A stretch of DNA of 64,000 nucleotides from Aminicella lysinilytica (lineage in GTDB: Bacteria; Bacillota; Clostridia; Peptostreptococcales; Anaerovoracaceae), in contig NZ_SNXO01000004.1 of assembly GCF_004362975.1 (NCBI RefSeq), positions 33,297-97,296 of the forward strand. The letters run 5' to 3'. The notes below the pieces were generated by a model. The model was not told where the DNA came from, searched no databases, and saw nothing but the letters and a program-made list of their open reading frames with translations. Positions 32,642-40,955 of the stretch are shown here, piece after piece; within the stretch, counting starts at the first letter, position 1; each line of letters starts with the position of its first letter. Position numbers and translations under genes: made by a program.

Positions 32642-34432
32642 CTATTTCACCATAGATATAGCATCTGCCGGACAAACCTGCGCGCAGATGCCGCAGCCGT
32701 TGCAGGACGGCGCGTAGATGCCGGCCTTCTTGGATTCATTGTCATATCTCAATGCCGGGCAAGCCGTCTGAGTGCACTTTTTGCACCCGATGCACTTGTC
32801 AGCCTGTACCTCAAAAAGATGCCTGCTTGTATCGAACTCGGCCAGATCGTCGGGGCTGAATTTTTTCAAAGCGCAAGGCCATCTGGTGATTATTACGGCC
32901 GGCTCCGAAAGTCCCAGGCCCCAGTCCAGGGCTTTGCTGACCTCAGCAAGAACCAGCGGATTTATGGTGCGGACGTTTTTGATACCGAATGCTTTCACGA
33001 TGGCCGTAATGTCTGCGGCAGGAGCCTCTGTGCCCCTGGCCGTGTAGCCGGTGCCAGGATTGTCCTGGTGGCCCGTCATGCCAGTTGTCCGGTTGTCCAT
33101 AATTATGACCAGTGAATTACTGTGGTTATATACGATGTCCAGAAGTCCTGTCATGCCGCTGTGGAAGAAAGTTGAATCACCCAGAACGCTGACGGATTTC
33201 ATATCCGTTCCATAATATTCGAAAGCCTTGGCAGCGCCGTGGCCACCCGATACAGACTCGCCCATGCAAACGATAGTATCAGTGGCATTGAATGGCGGCA
33301 GGGGCGAAATACCATAGCATCCTATATCTCCGCTTATGAATATCTTCCCTGATTTAGCCCGCTTGCCAAGCTCGTAGAAAAGTCCTCTGTGAGGACAGCC
33401 TGCGCAGAATACCGGCGGTCTGGCCTTGATTTTCTCCACCGGCAGGTCTATTGTCTCGTTCCTGATGCCCAGGACCTTTTCCTTGATGATAGCTGTGGAC
33501 AGCTCGCCCTCCTGAGGGAACAACTCCCGGCCGATACAGTCAATATGTTTGTCCTTCAGCTGGAATTCCAGGAAAGGCTCGCTTTCTTCTATGACATAGA
33601 GTTTGTCGAACTTAGACGCAAACTCTCTGATTTTCTCCGTTGGCAGTGGGAATGGAAATCCCACCTTGAAATATGAAGCCGCATCTCCAAGGGCATCCTT
33701 GGCATACTGGAAAGATATGCCGCTGGTGACAACTCCTATCTTGGCCCCTTCATTGATTATAGAATAGTTGAAGTCAGATTCTTCACTGGCAGCCGCCATC
33801 TTCGGCAGCTTCTCGAGGATCTCATGGCGCAGCTTTATTGAAACTGCAGGCATAGTCGTCCTCTGCCATACGTCTCTGACATATTCCCGCTTAGGGACTT
33901 CCGTCCTCTCGCCCATTTCCACGAAACTCTTGGAGTGGCAGACTCTGGTTGTCATTCTGACCATTACCGGTATGTTGAACTTCTCCGAAAGTCTTATACC
34001 CTCAATGACCATATCCTTGCATTCCTGGCTGTCCGACGGCTCCAGCATTATTATATCCATCATGCCGGCGTAGAATCTGTTGTCCTGCTCCGTCTGTGAA
34101 GAATGTATGCCCGGCTCGTCTGCCGTGACGAAAACAAAACCTCCGTTGGCGCCTTCATAGGCGAAGGAGAACAACGGGTCGGCTGCGACATTGAGTCCTA
34201 CCTGTTTCATGGAGCTGAAGGCTCTGCCTCCAACAAAAGAATAGCCGATGGCTGATTCCACCGCTACCTTTTCATTAGGAGCCCACTCTGCGTGAAGATC
34301 GTCTCTGTATCTCGTAGCCAGGGTCTCCAGTATTTCCGTACTTGGCGTGCCCGGATAAGCCGCCGCAAAGGTTATGCCCGATTCATATACGCCCCTTGCG
34401 ATGGCCTCGTTACCTGTCATCAATTCTCTCAT
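32642..34432 (-). CDS. iorA: Indolepyruvate:ferredoxin oxidoreductase, alpha subunit
   Basis: The 596-residue catalytic subunit with bound thiamine diphosphate. The N-terminal pyrimidine-binding domain has GNEAIARGVYESGITFAAAYPGTPSTEI. The TPP motif begins with GDIGCYGISPLPPFNATDT near 368, followed by GDSTFFHSGMTGLLDIVYN near 420. The C-terminus carries two ferredoxin-type cluster motifs, CIGCKKCTQTACP (note the C-x4-C spacing) and CNGCGICAQVCP. ATG 34432 directly follows the gntR stop (TAGATG). The regulator is therefore dedicated to iorAB. Confidence 0.96.
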   Translation of the reverse strand: MRELMTGNEAIARGVYESGITFAAAYPGTPSTEILETLATRYRDDLHAEWAPNEKVAVESAIGYSFVGGRAFSSMKQVGLNVAADPLFSFAYEGANGGFVFVTADEPGIHSSQTEQDNRFYAGMMDIIMLEPSDSQECKDMVIEGIRLSEKFNIPVMVRMTTRVCHSKSFVEMGERTEVPKREYVRDVWQRTTMPAVSIKLRHEILEKLPKMAAASEESDFNYSIINEGAKIGVVTSGISFQYAKDALGDAASYFKVGFPFPLPTEKIREFASKFDKLYVIEESEPFLEFQLKDKHIDCIGRELFPQEGELSTAIIKEKVLGIRNETIDLPVEKIKARPPVFCAGCPHRGLFYELGKRAKSGKIFISGDIGCYGISPLPPFNATDTIVCMGESVSGGHGAAKAFEYYGTDMKSVSVLGDSTFFHSGMTGLLDIVYNHSNSLVIIMDNRTTGMTGHQDNPGTGYTARGTEAPAADITAIVKAFGIKNVRTINPLVLAEVSKALDWGLGLSEPAVIITRWPCALKKFSPDDLAEFDTSRHLFEVQADKCIGCKKCTQTACPALRYDNESKKAGIYAPSCNGCGICAQVCPADAISMVK

Positions 34433-35089
34433 CTATTCTGCCCTCCTCTGAAGATACCTTCGGGTACCTTCTACGTTATGCTGTTTCATAAGTTCCTGTG
34501 CTCTGGTCATATTGCCTGCCTCGATAGCCAGCAAAATGCCCTCGTGATTCTCAAGACCCATATTCTGATTGTCTACTATAGTCTGATACAGAAGCGTTGT
34601 AATATTCAACTGTCTGTAAATATTGGCCGCGGCCTTCTTGATAGTCTCATTAGAACAAAATGAAATTATCGTGTTGTGAAAGTCCGTGGAGGCCTGATGA
34701 AACCTGGCCAGATTTCCTGCCTCGCAGGCTGCCTTTTGTTCCTCATAGATAGACCTGAGTTCTACCGCAAGGGTTTTCTCCCCATCGTCCCTGCGCAGTA
34801 TACTCATGACCACGTTCATAATGTAAGCGTTGGCCTGGCAGATGTCCAGCTCCTGCTCCGGCGTGAAGCTTATGACCGACGGGCCCGCATTATGCCGCTG
34901 TTCCACGTAACCGTCCTGTATGAGTCTTCCTATTGCTTCTCTGACCGGCGTCCTGCTGACGCCCAGCTCCTTGGATATGTCTTCTATGTTAAGGCGGTCA
35001 CCGGGGTCAAGCTGACCCGATGTGATCCATCCTTCTATGTTCTGATACACTTCGTCTACTAATGAATTCTTTCTTGCTTTATCAGCCAT
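34433..35089 (-). CDS. GntR-family regulator, FCD (FadR-like) type
   Basis: A 218-residue regulator. The winged helix at about 6-72 has GDRLNIEDISKELGVSRTPVREAIGRLIQDGYVEQ, and the all-helical FCD ligand domain follows (FHQASTDFHNTIISFCSNE, ENHEGILLAIEAGNMTRAQELMKQHN). The metal-binding His residues of FCD domains appear at DFH and ENH. I chose ATG 35089 because ATGGAGG lies 5 bases upstream; a start at 35101 is possible. It heads the operon with iorAB, so an aromatic oxoacid or acyl-CoA is a likely effector. Confidence 0.9.
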   Translation of the reverse strand: MADKARKNSLVDEVYQNIEGWITSGQLDPGDRLNIEDISKELGVSRTPVREAIGRLIQDGYVEQRHNAGPSVISFTPEQELDICQANAYIMNVVMSILRRDDGEKTLAVELRSIYEEQKAACEAGNLARFHQASTDFHNTIISFCSNETIKKAAANIYRQLNITTLLYQTIVDNQNMGLENHEGILLAIEAGNMTRAQELMKQHNVEGTRRYLQRRAE

Positions 35090-35115
35090 AGCTGCCTCCA
35101 TTTCTATTATGTTAA

Positions 35116-35144
35116 ATTATATGCCAGGCCTCTGGTAATGTCAA
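35116..35144 (-). promoter_or_regulatory. Consensus promoter of gntR-iorAB
   Basis: Minus strand: perfect TTGACA (35139-35144), 17 bases, perfect TATAAT (35116-35121). The spacer contains CCAG-GCCT-CTGG, a possible operator for the GntR protein. The -35 box overlaps the last codon region of the upstream HipBA-like gene. Confidence 0.88.
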
Positions 35145-36520
35145 TTTCCTGGTAATTCTAACAGATATGACGCCCTCTTTTGGATCTGTGCTTCAATGGA
35201 CATCAGTCGTTTCTCCGGCAAATTTATCTTAGGATGACGTTTAAAGTGGAATCCTAAAAGTTTACGCAGTTGTTGCATTTGCTTTCTCCCTATGACTTCA
35301 CGGCATATGGCCTCAAAGGTAACGTTGCGATATGGAGGCATCCGTGTTGCGGCGTATTCACCTATATTTTCGAATTCATCAGGCATAGCAGCGCTGAATA
35401 GAGATAGCCCATTATCGAAAATCGGTGCCGGCGAAATTATCTGTCCGGTTTTATTGTCTCTTAAAATTCCAAAGTTTCCGAAATGCCTGTCCTCGTTATA
35501 TATTACAGCATCAAAGACAAGCATGCTGCAAAGTTGCTCATAGTACTCTTCACCCAGGTTACGGTAATAGTCAATGTACGGTTTCAGCGTATCCTTCCCC
35601 ACAAGGCCATAAGCAGGCACAAATGAAGTGCCTATATCAGTAAAAAGCCTGCACTTGGACGCAAGTAAGCCTTTCCAGTTTTCTAGATCATATTCAACTG
35701 CATTCAGGCCCATTTGTTTTGCTATCTGAAACGCGTAGTATTCGCTGAAGGGCTCCTTACCTGTGTTAGCGCCACCGGAAGTTCCCCCTTTATAAAGAAA
35801 AACGCCATCGCCATCGATGAATCTCCACGCCTTTGGCAAAGCACCGCCTGTCGTCAGCTCCGGAGAAGTTGAAAACGCTTCATGAGTCCGTCCTACGCCT
35901 GTATACGCCACAAGAGAAAGAATTTCGGAAAAGCGATTTTCGAAAAGATTATAGTCTGCAAATTTCCCTTCAAATCCGCAGGGCACGATCCAATAACTAT
36001 CTGTCAACGACAGCCCTTTGCACACATCAATTATGCCCTTGGTATCATTAGCAGACAACCCAAGTGATTGCAGAATTTCATCTACAAAGGCCCTGTTCTT
36101 CGGAATAACCCGTTTCTGCAGCCATTCCAGAAGTCCTTCTCCACTCACTTTCAAATCCAAAGGAAACAAATATTCCTTATCTTCGTAAGTCTGATCGATT
36201 CTTGCTGTCAGACCTTCTAATCCCTTTTCTTCTAAGGTAAACTCTATCAGATTCACATCAAACATCCGAAGAACATATTTATCCATATGAGACTCCTCCT
36301 TTTCTACCAAATTGAATTCAAGCTCTTTTCCAAGGGCCTGCGATAGTTTTACCATTAAATCCAACGAGGGATTCTGCTTTCCGCTTTCTAATCTGCATAT
36401 GTTCGAGCGTTGTGTCCCAATACGCTCTGCCAGCTCTTCCTGTGTAAGTCCCTGTATGATTCGTTCAGTGACAAACTGCCGTATTATTGCCTGTCTTTTT
36501 TTCTGTAATATATCAGACAT
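35141..36520 (-). CDS. Fused HipB-HipA-like protein: XRE domain plus HipA-type kinase
   Basis: A 459-residue single chain. Residues 1-70 are an XRE helix-turn-helix (IIQGLTQEELAERIGTQRSNICRLESGKQNPSLDLMVKL). Residues 79-459 are a HipA/CtkA-like protein kinase, with the ATP loop SGGANTGK (248-255), the catalytic loop NEDRHFGN (342-349, catalytic Asp and Asn) and the metal motif IFDNG (D369). In known hipBA systems the antitoxin and the kinase are separate genes. ATG 36520 follows GGGAGGG. A second site, AGGAGGAG (36293-36300), lies 6 bases before the in-frame ATG 36286, so the kinase part (MDKYVLRMFD) could also be made alone. The inverted repeat at 36543-36564 is a probable operator. Confidence 0.85.
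   Translation of the reverse strand: MSDILQKKRQAIIRQFVTERIIQGLTQEELAERIGTQRSNICRLESGKQNPSLDLMVKLSQALGKELEFNLVEKEESHMDKYVLRMFDVNLIEFTLEEKGLEGLTARIDQTYEDKEYLFPLDLKVSGEGLLEWLQKRVIPKNRAFVDEILQSLGLSANDTKGIIDVCKGLSLTDSYWIVPCGFEGKFADYNLFENRFSEILSLVAYTGVGRTHEAFSTSPELTTGGALPKAWRFIDGDGVFLYKGGTSGGANTGKEPFSEYYAFQIAKQMGLNAVEYDLENWKGLLASKCRLFTDIGTSFVPAYGLVGKDTLKPYIDYYRNLGEEYYEQLCSMLVFDAVIYNEDRHFGNFGILRDNKTGQIISPAPIFDNGLSLFSAAMPDEFENIGEYAATRMPPYRNVTFEAICREVIGRKQMQQLRKLLGFHFKRHPKINLPEKRLMSIEAQIQKRASYLLELPGN
36284..36300 (-). promoter_or_regulatory. Internal ribosome-binding site and start in the HipBA-like gene
   Basis: AGGAGGAG, 6 bases, ATG on the minus strand, in frame with the long protein and exactly at the junction of the HTH and kinase domains (residue 79). 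It is stronger than most ribosome sites in the window. Confidence 0.65.
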
Positions 36521-36542
36521 CAGTATCCCTCCCTTGTATAGT

Positions 36543-36564
36543 ATGTTATCATATCTGATAACAT
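36543..36564 (-). promoter_or_regulatory. Promoter and operator of the HipBA-like gene
   Basis: ATGTTATCA-TATC-TGATAACAT is a perfect 9-base inverted repeat. On the minus strand TTGCAA (about 36566-36571) and a TAACAT box inside the repeat give a promoter with the operator lying across it, as expected for autorepression by the XRE domain. Confidence 0.72.
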
Positions 36565-36572
36565 TTTGCAAG

Positions 36573-36594
36573 AAAAAAGGAGAGCGCCGCTCTC
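36573..36594 (-). terminator. Terminator after the YfcC transporter gene
   Basis: Minus strand GAGAGCGGCGCTCTC followed by CTTTTTTC. It lies about 40 bases after the transporter stop and separates it from the HipBA-like gene. Confidence 0.8.
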
Positions 36595-36635
36595 AAGCAG
36601 TGCTCCCCTTAAAAATATGGATATATTATATGTTT

Positions 36636-38159
36636 TTACAGATATATCTGTGCAATCAGCATGACCATACCCAATATGGTCCAGATGACCATCAATGGCC
36701 AGCAGAACCGCAACCATTTATTGAAGGTAACGTCTACCATTTCCAGCGATGCCAGAATCAGACCTGTCGGTGTGATCAGACCTATGAGTCCCAGGCCGTA
36801 GATATAAGCTGAGATTACCAGTTCTCTAGGCAGTCCGACTGCGTCAGCCAAAGGTGCCATGATAGGAATTGACAGTACAGCCAGTCCAGAGGACGAGTTG
36901 ATGAAGAATCCCAGTACGATGAATACCAGCATCATTACTACGATGAAGAGTACAGGGTTCATTCCTTCTACCCAACCTGACATAGTATGGAGCAGTGTAT
37001 CTGATACTTTGCCGTTCTCCAGCAGAATATTTACGGCTCTTGCAAGTCCGCATACCAGCGCTACTCCAACCAGGTCGGAAGCTCCGTTGATGAACTCTCT
37101 TGCGATTTCTTTTTCCTGCAGTCCGCCAATGATACCGAGTATGATAGCCGAACAAAGGAACAGGGCTGCCATCTCTCCGAACCACCATCCGAGTTTGGAT
37201 ACTCCGATGATCATGATCACGAAAGTCAGGAAGAACAGGATCAGAACGATCTTATACTTAAGAGACATTCTCTCTTCTTTTTCTTCGACTTCGCCTGTGA
37301 TTCCAAATTTGTTCTCGATATGTTCTTTATCAGCATAGATGATGGAATATGAAGGATCTGCTTTGACTCTCTTAGCGTATCTTATGATAAACGCTACAGT
37401 CAGAACAACTCCTATGATAAGTCCCACGATTCTGAAGGACATACCCGCATTGAAGTTGATGCCTGCGGCATTAGACGCTATTACTACTGAGAATGGATTT
37501 ACCGTCGAGAACATACATCCTATTGACGAGCCACACCAGATGGCCGCTATGCCGACCATGGCATCGTACCCCGACTTGAGGAATATCGGTATCAGTATCG
37601 GATAGAAGGCTATAGTCTCCTCCGCCATACCGAAGGTAGTTCCGCCTAATGCGATCAGGAAGGTAACTACCGCTATTATTATTTCTTCGCGTCCCTTGGA
37701 CACTCGGGCCAATTCCGTGATTCCCGCGTTAAAGGCCCCCATATAGTTCAGGATACCGACTGTGCCTCCTATCATGAATATGAACAGGACTATATCCATA
37801 CATTGGTATACTCCGTCTATAGGGGCCATTATCAATGCCTTGATACCCTGACCAGCCTGATGCATCCTTACATATGTTCCCTGGACAGCCATAGGCTTAT
37901 TGATTGTGCCGTCTTTAAACTTGCTCAAATCAGCATTGATATGCATCTTGTCCAGTGTGCTCTGTGTAGCTGGCATTTCCAGCACTGTGCCACTTGGCTT
38001 AGTGATTTCGAAAACATCATTGTCAGCGTTATACGATAGTGTTGAATACTGTCCTGCAGGTATGATATATGTCAGGATCGCTGCCAGTATCATTACTATG
38101 AACAGTACAGAATAGGCTGAAGGAAAGCCATTCTTTTTCTTCTTCTTTTTTAACTCCAT
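36636..38159 (-). CDS. YfcC-family (DcuC-like, PF03606) membrane transporter
   Basis: A 507-residue polytopic protein with about 12 hydrophobic helices after a Lys-rich start (MELKKKKKKNGFPSAYSVLFIVMILAAIL). YfcC hallmarks are YIIPAGQYS near 40, GGTTFGMAEETIAFYPILIPIFL near 180, and NPFSVVIASNAAGI near 220. The family includes C4-dicarboxylate and basic amino-acid carriers, so the substrate is open. Peptidase T lies 26 bases upstream on the same strand. The pair suggests uptake of a peptide or amino acid released by or feeding PepT. Confidence 0.85.
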   Translation of the reverse strand: MELKKKKKKNGFPSAYSVLFIVMILAAILTYIIPAGQYSTLSYNADNDVFEITKPSGTVLEMPATQSTLDKMHINADLSKFKDGTINKPMAVQGTYVRMHQAGQGIKALIMAPIDGVYQCMDIVLFIFMIGGTVGILNYMGAFNAGITELARVSKGREEIIIAVVTFLIALGGTTFGMAEETIAFYPILIPIFLKSGYDAMVGIAAIWCGSSIGCMFSTVNPFSVVIASNAAGINFNAGMSFRIVGLIIGVVLTVAFIIRYAKRVKADPSYSIIYADKEHIENKFGITGEVEEKEERMSLKYKIVLILFFLTFVIMIIGVSKLGWWFGEMAALFLCSAIILGIIGGLQEKEIAREFINGASDLVGVALVCGLARAVNILLENGKVSDTLLHTMSGWVEGMNPVLFIVVMMLVFIVLGFFINSSSGLAVLSIPIMAPLADAVGLPRELVISAYIYGLGLIGLITPTGLILASLEMVDVTFNKWLRFCWPLMVIWTILGMVMLIAQIYL

Positions 38160-38185
38160 TTTTCTCTCCTCTTTAACAAAAACTC

Positions 38186-39421
38186 TTATATGTCCTTATC
38201 CGCCTGCGCAAAACGTTCCGTGATCTTCACGAGCATTTCTACTGCCTTGTCCATAGACTGAACTACGGCGAATTCTTTGCGGCTGTGGAAGTTATGACCT
38301 CCCGGCCCTATATTAGGACACGGCAGACCCTTAAATGACAGGAACGCGCCATCTGTACCGCCTCTGATCGGACTTGTATCAGGCTCTGTCCCCATTTCTC
38401 TGATCACATCAAGAGGGATATCCACAAGCTTAGGATGATCCTTTAGTATCTCATGCATGTTGCGATAACTTTCTTCCAACTCAACTACAACGGTTCCCTC
38501 TCCGTATTTGTAATTAAGGAAGTCAGCTATCTTCTGCAGGGTCTCTCCACGCTTTCTCGCTACTGCAAGATCGTGATCTCTGATGATGTATTCCATCTGT
38601 GCTTTTTCTACATCGCCGCTCATACTGCAGAGATGATAGAAACCTTCGTACATTTCCGTGTGCTCAGGTGTCTCAGCATCAGGTATCATCCTTTCAAATT
38701 CAGCCGCTATCCTTGAAGCATTTATCATTTTGTTCTTGGCTGATCCCGGATGGATGTTAAGACCTGTGATCACTACGTTTACCTCGATGGCATTGAAAGT
38801 CTCGCTCTGACATTCGCCGAAGGCGTCTCCATCTACTGTATATGCAGCGTCAGCTCCAAATTTCTTCACATCGAAGAATTCGCTGCTCATACCGATTTCT
38901 TCGTCGGGAGTAAAGCATACTCTGATTGTCCCATGTTTGATGCTATCATCTTTCTGTAGCCTCTCAGCAAGGGTTAGGATCTCCGCTATGCCAGCCTTAT
39001 TATCAGCTCCCAGCAAAGTGGTTCCGTCACTGGTTATAATATCGCAGCCAATGTAGTTCTCCAGAAATGGAAAATCGGCGACACTGACTCTCAGATCCTT
39101 TTCTTCGTTCTGAATCAGGTCCCCGCCTTCATAATGAACTATGTGTGGCTTAACATCGTTAAAAGGCGCTTCGCAGGAAACGTCTATATGAGCAATAAGC
39201 CCCATTATCGGTCCTTTATAATCCGAAATATTCGCCGGTATCTCACCCATGAGATAACAGTGTTCATCGAGATCGATATCCGTAAATCCAAGATCTCTCA
39301 TTTCAGTTTCAAGATCACGGGCAAAATCCCACTGGGCATGGCAACTAGGTGTGGTTTCACACTTAGGATCCGAACCTGTTGGGTAAGCAGTGTATCTTAT
39401 TAACCTTTCGTATGCTCTCAT
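38186..39421 (-). CDS. pepT: Peptidase T (tripeptide aminopeptidase)
   Basis: A 411-residue zinc exopeptidase of the M20 family that removes the N-terminal residue of tripeptides in the cytosol. Metal ligands are in GLIAHIDVS (His/Asp), LLGADNKAGIAEI (bridging Asp), CFTPDEEIGM (catalytic Glu pair) and the C-terminal IGPGGHNFHSRKEF (His). ATG 39421 follows GGGGGTG; an alternative TTG five codons upstream overlaps that ribosome site. It has its own promoter and is probably co-transcribed with the YfcC carrier. Confidence 0.95.
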   Translation of the reverse strand: MRAYERLIRYTAYPTGSDPKCETTPSCHAQWDFARDLETEMRDLGFTDIDLDEHCYLMGEIPANISDYKGPIMGLIAHIDVSCEAPFNDVKPHIVHYEGGDLIQNEEKDLRVSVADFPFLENYIGCDIITSDGTTLLGADNKAGIAEILTLAERLQKDDSIKHGTIRVCFTPDEEIGMSSEFFDVKKFGADAAYTVDGDAFGECQSETFNAIEVNVVITGLNIHPGSAKNKMINASRIAAEFERMIPDAETPEHTEMYEGFYHLCSMSGDVEKAQMEYIIRDHDLAVARKRGETLQKIADFLNYKYGEGTVVVELEESYRNMHEILKDHPKLVDIPLDVIREMGTEPDTSPIRGGTDGAFLSFKGLPCPNIGPGGHNFHSRKEFAVVQSMDKAVEMLVKITERFAQADKDI

Positions 39422-39458
39422 TATAATCACCCCCAACTAAAAAAAGCACAATGCATGT

Positions 39459-39487
39459 AATATATCATTATGATAAGCAAATTACAA
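39459..39487 (-). promoter_or_regulatory. Promoter of pepT-yfcC
   Basis: Minus strand: TTGTAA (39482-39487), 17 bases, TATATT (39459-39464). The palindrome TATCATTATGATA (39462-39474) touches the -10 box. Confidence 0.65.
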
Positions 39488-39625
39488 GATAATTGTGTTA
39501 ATTAACTAACAAGTCGATGCTATTTCCTTGTTTTTTCGAGTTTTCTTACAAACTTTTGCGTCTGAGCATATAGGTTTTAACAAACGTCACAATTTTTAAA
39601 TAATACATAATTAAACATATCAATC

Positions 39626-39659
39626 AAATAAAATACAGGACCCGAAATCTCGGATCCTG
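39626..39659 (-). terminator. Terminator of the dnaK operon
   Basis: Minus strand CAGGATCCGAG-ATTT-CGGGTCCTG then TATTTTATTT, starting 14 bases after the dnaJ stop. Confidence 0.8.
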
Positions 39660-39672
39660 ATCGTTATTTTAC

Positions 39673-40836
39673 TTATGCGAAGAAATCTTTCATCTTCTGA
39701 GCGAAGCCCGACTTCTTCTGATAGCACCCTTGGTCGACCTTTTCTCCCATAGTCTTTATGGCCTTCTTCTGCTCGCCATTCAGTTTGGTTGGCACCTCCA
39801 GGTTCACCTTTACGTAAAGGTCACCCATACGTCCATTTCGGACGTTCCTGACGCCTTTTCCTTTGAGCCTGAAGACTGTTCCCGGCTGTGTACCTGCAGG
39901 GACCTTATAAGCCACCTTGCCATCCATTGTTGGTACCGTTATCTCGTCACCTAAAGCCGCCTGATGGAAAGCTATAGGAATATCGATATATAAATTATCT
40001 CTGTCTCTCTTGAACAAAGTATCCGGCCTTACGGAAATGACCACATAGAAGTCTCCATTTGGTCCGCCGTTTTCTCCCGGTTCTCCCTGTCCCCTGATAG
40101 GAATAACACTGTCTGTATCCACACCGGCCGGAATGTCTACGCTGATCTTGATAGTCTTCTTAACTTTACCTGAGCCGTGACAATCCGGACAAGGTGTATC
40201 TATTATAGTACCCTTGCCTCCGCAGTCAGGACAAGGGGCACTTGTCTGAAACTGACCGAAAGGCGTCTGCTGTACGCTGCGTACCTGACCGCTACCGCCA
40301 CACTTAGGGCAGGTCCTCTTCTTGGTTCCCGGAGCTGCTCCTTCGCCTTTACACTTAGGACACTGCACATACTTGGTAACTGTCAATGTCTTCTTGGTAC
40401 CGAAGACTGCCTCTTTAAAATCTATAGTTATATTCTGTTGAAGATCTCTGCCCTTAGCCGGGCCGTTTCTTCTGCCTGCATTGCCGCCCTGATTACCAAA
40501 GCCGCCTCCAAACATGCCTCCGAACATATTGAATATATCATCGAAACCGCCTTCTCCGCCAAAACCTCCAAAGCCGCCTGCTCCGCCGCCGCCAAATCCG
40601 GCATTTGGATCGACGCCTGCGAAACCGAAACGGTCATACTTGTTCTTCTTGTCAGGGTCTGACAGAATACTATAGGCTTCGTTTACTTCCTTAAATTTTT
40701 CTTCGGCTTCTTTATCGCCGGGGTTCCTGTCAGGATGATATTTCAGCGCCGATTTTCTGAATGCTTTTTTGATTTCATCCTCAGTGGCACCTTTTTTCAA
40801 TCCCAGGACCTCGTAATAATCGCGTTTATCTGCCAT
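39673..40836 (-). CDS. dnaJ: Chaperone DnaJ (Hsp40)
   Basis: A 387-residue co-chaperone that stimulates DnaK ATPase and binds unfolded substrates. The J domain has YHPDRNPGD near 32-40. A Gly/Phe region follows (about 70-125), then four zinc-binding repeats [24 protein letters not shown] and CPDCHGSG (about 150-215), and then the C-terminal beta domains. ATG 40836 follows GGTGAGAGGA. Last gene of hrcA-grpE-dnaK-dnaJ. Confidence 0.97.
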   Translation of the reverse strand: MADKRDYYEVLGLKKGATEDEIKKAFRKSALKYHPDRNPGDKEAEEKFKEVNEAYSILSDPDKKNKYDRFGFAGVDPNAGFGGGGAGGFGGFGGEGGFDDIFNMFGGMFGGGFGNQGGNAGRRNGPAKGRDLQQNITIDFKEAVFGTKKTLTVTKYVQCPKCKGEGAAPGTKKRTCPKCGGSGQVRSVQQTPFGQFQTSAPCPDCGGKGTIIDTPCPDCHGSGKVKKTIKISVDIPAGVDTDSVIPIRGQGEPGENGGPNGDFYVVISVRPDTLFKRDRDNLYIDIPIAFHQAALGDEITVPTMDGKVAYKVPAGTQPGTVFRLKGKGVRNVRNGRMGDLYVKVNLEVPTKLNGEQKKAIKTMGEKVDQGCYQKKSGFAQKMKDFFA

Positions 40837-40866
40837 TCCTCTCACCTTCTGTTTACTGTATCTGCC

Positions 40867-40930
40867 GATGCGTTACTTAACGCATCAAAATTTGCCCCGG
40901 CGGCAGTATCCCTGCCGCCCATGAGCAAAT
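40867..40930 (-). other. Two strong hairpins between dnaK and dnaJ
   Basis: The first is GATGCGTTA/TAACGCATC (40867-40886), a perfect 9-base stem. The second is GGCGGCAG/CTGCCGCC (40899-40919), enclosed by ATTTGC (40890-40895)/GCAAAT (40925-40930). No T run follows on the minus strand, so RNA processing or stabilisation is more likely than termination. Confidence 0.7.
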
Positions 40931-40955
40931 CCAATAATACTAACTTTTAACTTTC

